64,000 nucleotides of DNA, from contig CM064653.1 of NCBI GenBank assembly GCA_032717465.1, positions 32,951,809-33,015,808 on the forward strand. Reading direction: 5' to 3'. Of this stretch, positions 61,355 to 64,000 are shown piece by piece (the first letter of the stretch is position 1; every line of letters starts with the position of its first letter). The notes under the pieces are model-generated. The model made no database searches. It was given only the letters and a program-made list of their open reading frames with translations, and was not told where the DNA came from. The stretch comes from Coenobita brevimanus (Eukaryota > Arthropoda > Malacostraca > Decapoda > Coenobitidae). The translations under genes and the position numbers were made by a program.

Positions 61355-61624
61355 AACGTCATGCCCCCACCCGACCAACCACGCACCGTATCCTATATAT
61401 CACCTTACGTCACGGTTCAGTCTGCCAATCGCTTTATAGCAGCCTATATACCAGCCTAAGTCACCGTTCAGTCAACCAGTCGCGTTGCGGGGTAGGTAGG
61501 CCAAATGACGTCACGGCAGATCGTAACCAATAGCAGCCTATAATCCTACGTCACGGTCTAATCCACTAATCGCCTTACAGAAATTATATGCCAAGTGACG
61601 TCATTACCCCCATCAGCCAATCGC
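61355..61624. promoter_or_regulatory. Six-unit CRE/CCAAT tandem array
   Basis: ACGTCA-type boxes start at 61355 (AACGTCA), 61406 (TACGTCA), 61457 (TAAGTCA), 61507 (GACGTCA, full TGACGTCA), 61547 (TACGTCA) and 61597 (GACGTCA, full TGACGTCA). Each is followed 19-20 bp later by a CCAAT-type box: 61375 CCAACC, 61425 CCAATCGC, 61476 CCAGTCGC, 61527 CCAATAGC, 61566 CTAATCGC and 61617 CCAATCGC. The period is 50-51 bp, with one 40-bp step. Spacer bases have diverged while the two boxes persist. CREs bind CREB/ATF factors and CCAAT binds NF-Y; their pairing is well known in promoters. The array could serve the minus-strand gene 1.8 kb away or a plus-strand gene beyond the window. Confidence 0.75.
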
Positions 61625-61677
61625 GTCTCAGAGTTCCTGTGCCTTACTCTCAGGTTGAAGAGAGGCGATGTAGGGTG

Positions 61678-61705
61678 TATATTTAGCCTCTAAATGAAGG
61701 TCAGT
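61678..61705 (+). promoter_or_regulatory. TATA/Inr candidate downstream of the array
   Basis: TATATTTA (61678-61685) is followed by the arthropod initiator-like TCAGT (61701-61705). The 25-bp TATA-to-start spacing is slightly short. No downstream exon identified. Confidence 0.3.
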
Positions 61706-61849
61706 GTAGTGCGCGTTACTCATTTATTGTGTAGAGAGAGTATTTATGGAAACAAGGGCCTGTTTCACGATGGAAGGTTGAGCTGTTGTAGCCTAGGGAA
61801 CGATGATTGCATTAGTGTCTTCTGATAGTCTCAGCCCCTTCTGTGAGAG

Positions 61850-61995
61850 GACGTTTATTTTCCTGGCTTCTTCAGATGGTTTTTTCAGCTAAAGATGGAC
61901 CTCTGTAATTAACCCCTTGAATTCGAGTGACTTTTTAAAGTTTATTCTTGCTGCTGCCACACGATATTACTTAACTCTGTGAAGGTATCTCGTCT
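61850..61995 (+). repeat. Foldback repeat arms (two left arms)
   Basis: TGGCTTCTTCAGATGGTTTT then TTCAGCTAAAGATGGACCTC, and TTATTCTTGCTGCTGCCACA then CGATATTACTTAACTC. They end in (TA)n. Confidence 0.55.
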
Positions 61996-62003
61996 TCTGA
62001 CGA

Positions 62004-62005
<2 letters not shown>

Positions 62006-62071
<66 letters not shown>
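62006..62071. repeat. (TA)n microsatellite
   Basis: Uninterrupted TA repeats of about 66 bp. Confidence 0.97.
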
Positions 62072-62074
<3 letters not shown>

Positions 62075-62089
62075 ATTCATTTTTTCATT

Positions 62090-62226
62090 CATCATCCAAT
62101 CCTACATTTTCCCATGAGGAGCGTAGGAGCCCGGGGCTAGGCAAGTTGGTCCTGACATTTAAGTTGAGAATGACCAGCATCACTCATCCCTGAGTGGCAT
62201 CACGTGAGCAATAAACCCCAACCACC
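62090..62226 (-). mobile_element. SINE family B, truncated copy
   Basis: CATGAGGAGCGTAGGAGCCC, TTGGTCCTGACATTTAAG, CCTGAGTGGCATCACGTGAG and CAATAAACCCC match the body of the 57600 copy. It is joined to (GT)n at 62235-62287. Confidence 0.7.
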
Positions 62227-62230
62227 CCTT

Positions 62231-62290
<60 letters not shown>

Positions 62291-62445
62291 TTTGTTCTAT
62301 CTAGATGACTTTATTCACCTAAGGAAGGACGAAGGATTTCTTTGAAAAAGAGATGAAAAAAGTCTCTTTGATATAGTACTGCCCTCAGGAGATACATTGA
62401 ATGATAAACTTGTTTCCTGTACCCTTGAAACTCTTTACTGTGCTA

Positions 62446-62650
62446 GGTGGTAATCATATAACCAAATAGACGCCTGGTGGTCTAGTGGGTTAAAGTGCTT
62501 CTACGAAATATGACCAGCAAATGGCTTACATTCGAGGGGTGGTTGGGTTTCATGCTCTTAAAAGTAACTCAGGGACGAGTGAGGCTGGCCACCGTCACCA
62601 TAAATGTCTGGACTGAGTAGCGCATCCCCGGGGCCCTAAGCTCCTGGTAG
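62446..62650 (+). mobile_element. tRNA-derived SINE, family B, copy 2
   Basis: ATCATATAACCAAATAGACG, then A box TGGTCTAGTGGG (62478-62489), weak B box ATTCGAGG, and a body with CACCGTCACCATAAATGTCTG. The tail is CTAAGCTCCTGGTAGGAG. Confidence 0.65.
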
Positions 62651-62734
62651 GAGAAAAAGGAGTGGGTGATGATGGTGATGATGATGATACCTCCATTCCT
62701 TATTTCAGCTCAGGAGGGGCTTGCGGCAGTGCAT

Positions 62735-62885
62735 TAATGGCTCAGTTCTTATTCAGCTTAGGAAATATATCTTTTTAGTGCAGTTCATGAAGGCTGTATC
62801 TAATCCACAGGTTCGAAAAGCCTCACCTTATTCAGTAAAAACGTAACAAGGTGGCAAGAATAAACTAAAAAGTATATCCTCTGGC
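62735..62885. repeat. Foldback repeat, complete copy
   Basis: Left TTCTTATTCAGCTTAGGAAA; centre GTTCATGAAGGCTGTATCTA; right AAAAACGTAACAAGGTGGCA followed by AGAATAAACTAAAAAGTATAT. Confidence 0.7.
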
Positions 62886-63050
62886 TGATAAGGAAACGCT
62901 CAAAATAGACACACGCGCCTCATAAAATATACTCCCAAGTAAGTCTGTAAGAATTTTAAAGTTTATATCCTTCGGTGTTATGACTTCATTTCGATTATAG
63001 GCTATTTTCGCTTTCTTCATTCGATTTGGTCAGTTTCATGAGATCACTTG

Positions 63051-63051
<1 letters not shown>

Positions 63052-63122
<71 letters not shown>
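63052..63122. repeat. (GT)n microsatellite
   Basis: About 35 GT repeats immediately before a foldback right arm (63135-63230). Confidence 0.97.
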
Positions 63123-63125
<3 letters not shown>

Positions 63126-63134
63126 GGGGGGTAT

Positions 63135-63230
63135 TTGAACGCTGTATATAATAACCCCTCAAGTTCAGAAAGTCTCTCCCCAGTTTAATAAAATCGTCTG
63201 GAGGTAGCAAGGAAAAAAACAAGAAGCTGG
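63135..63230. repeat. Foldback repeat, right arm
   Basis: AACCCCTCAAGTTCAGAAAG then TTTAATAAAATCGTCTGGAG and GTAGCAAGG. The left half seems replaced by (GT)n. Confidence 0.75.
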
Positions 63231-63314
63231 CATTCCTCATAGATATAATTGTACACCCAAGATACAGTTTGTTATAATTTTTGAGTGTCATTCTCGTATT
63301 TACCCATTCTTTAC

Positions 63315-63450
63315 GACGACGTCCTTCCCGTTTTATTCTAGGTAATGCTGTAATATTGTAGTGAAAGGGCTAGTCTAGGTTGTATCTAACCCCACTGGTT
63401 CGAAAAGCCTCTCCTTAGTTGAGTAAAATCGTCTGAGGGCAGCATAAAGA
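63315..63450. repeat. Foldback repeat, near-complete copy
   Basis: Degenerate left CGACGTCCTTCCCGTTTTAT; right GGTTCGAAAAGCCTCTCCTT then AGTTGAGTAAAATCGTCTGA. Confidence 0.7.
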
Positions 63451-63553
63451 CAATAATAGCAAAAAAAAAAAAAAAAAAAAACTACGAACTCTAAATGATG
63501 GGCTAAAAATCGAGACGCATTCTTTATTAAATATACTCCCATGTTAGCATTTG

Positions 63554-63559
<6 letters not shown>

Positions 63560-63614
<55 letters not shown>
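63560..63614. repeat. (CT)n microsatellite
   Basis: About 27 uninterrupted CT repeats. Confidence 0.97.
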
Positions 63615-63621
<7 letters not shown>

Positions 63622-63654
63622 TACACACACACAGCCCTTAAATCAGATGACCTA

Positions 63655-63815
63655 TTTTACTGGTTTGTTCTTGCTGTCTCCAGACGATTTTGTTCAGACT
63701 AGAATAGACTTCAGATTTGAGGGCTGAATATGGCCTTCACTGTCCCCATTCGAAGTGTTTTGTAATTTCAATAAAATCGTCTGAGAGTAGCAAGAATAAA
63801 ATAAAAAACGCCATA
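63655..63815. repeat. Foldback repeat, complete copy
   Basis: Left TTCTTGCTGTCTCCAGACGA then TTTTGTTCAG; centre GGGCTGAATATGGCCTTCAC; right TTTCAATAAAATCGTCTGAG then AGTAGCAAGAATAAAA. Confidence 0.82.
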
Positions 63816-64000
63816 GAAATGCAATGGTCAAACTTTCATTTTCATGTATAAATCAACGAACACTAAGTCACTTGCTCCCTCAGACGGACAGAGAACACAC
63901 GCAACCAGTTTCATAATGATTTACATAAGGCGGTTACTTATAACAGGTGAGGCAGAATAATTCAGCTTACGTTATGATGGACTAGAGGAATATATCGAGG

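Overview
The window is nuclear DNA of an arthropod, most likely a decapod crustacean. This is an inference from the sequence style: very dense and long dinucleotide microsatellites, TTAGG-type repeats, tRNA-derived SINEs, a BEL/Pao retrotransposon, jockey-like LINE relics, and small GT-AG exons lost in kilobase introns. No bacterial, organellar or exogenous viral gene set is present.

Layout. From 0 to 16.2 kb lies a transposon graveyard. It holds a non-LTR relic (about 200-1634, minus), a jockey-like LINE relic (about 3245-4585, plus) that was later hit by a 443-bp element with 8-bp target duplications, and a decayed BEL/Pao element (5406-16172, minus). The BEL element has both LTRs and a perfect 5-bp target duplication, AATGT. 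Its 3' LTR contains a 5'-truncated jockey/CR1-type LINE (5790-8083). Exons of a secreted, divergent pentraxin-like protein lie at 18798-29118 (plus): four exons, 265 aa, with a signal peptide and consistent splice phases. Its introns are full of purine-rich tracts, microsatellites, a 21-bp minisatellite and MITEs.

From 33175 to 59526 (minus) I assemble a nine-exon gene of about 658 aa for an unrecognised two-pass membrane protein: long polar N-terminus, two close transmembrane helices, proline/serine-rich tail. The two genes converge tail to tail across about 4 kb. The gene's first coding exon (58840-59526) is joined with less certainty than the other eight.

The introns and the upstream region (59.5-64 kb) carry at least four tRNA-derived SINE families. 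They also carry more than twenty copies or half-copies of a foldback repeat built on the core GACGATTTTATTCAGC. A striking six-unit array of cAMP-response-element-like (ACGTCA) and CCAATCGC boxes lies at 61355-61624. A clean TATA promoter with two CREs sits at 44942-44980 inside an intron.

The most unusual items are the CRE/CCAAT array, the foldback repeat family, the pentraxin domain lacking its usual cysteine pair and calcium motif, and a nearly perfect 586-bp (CA)n tract only 139 bp from a splice donor.
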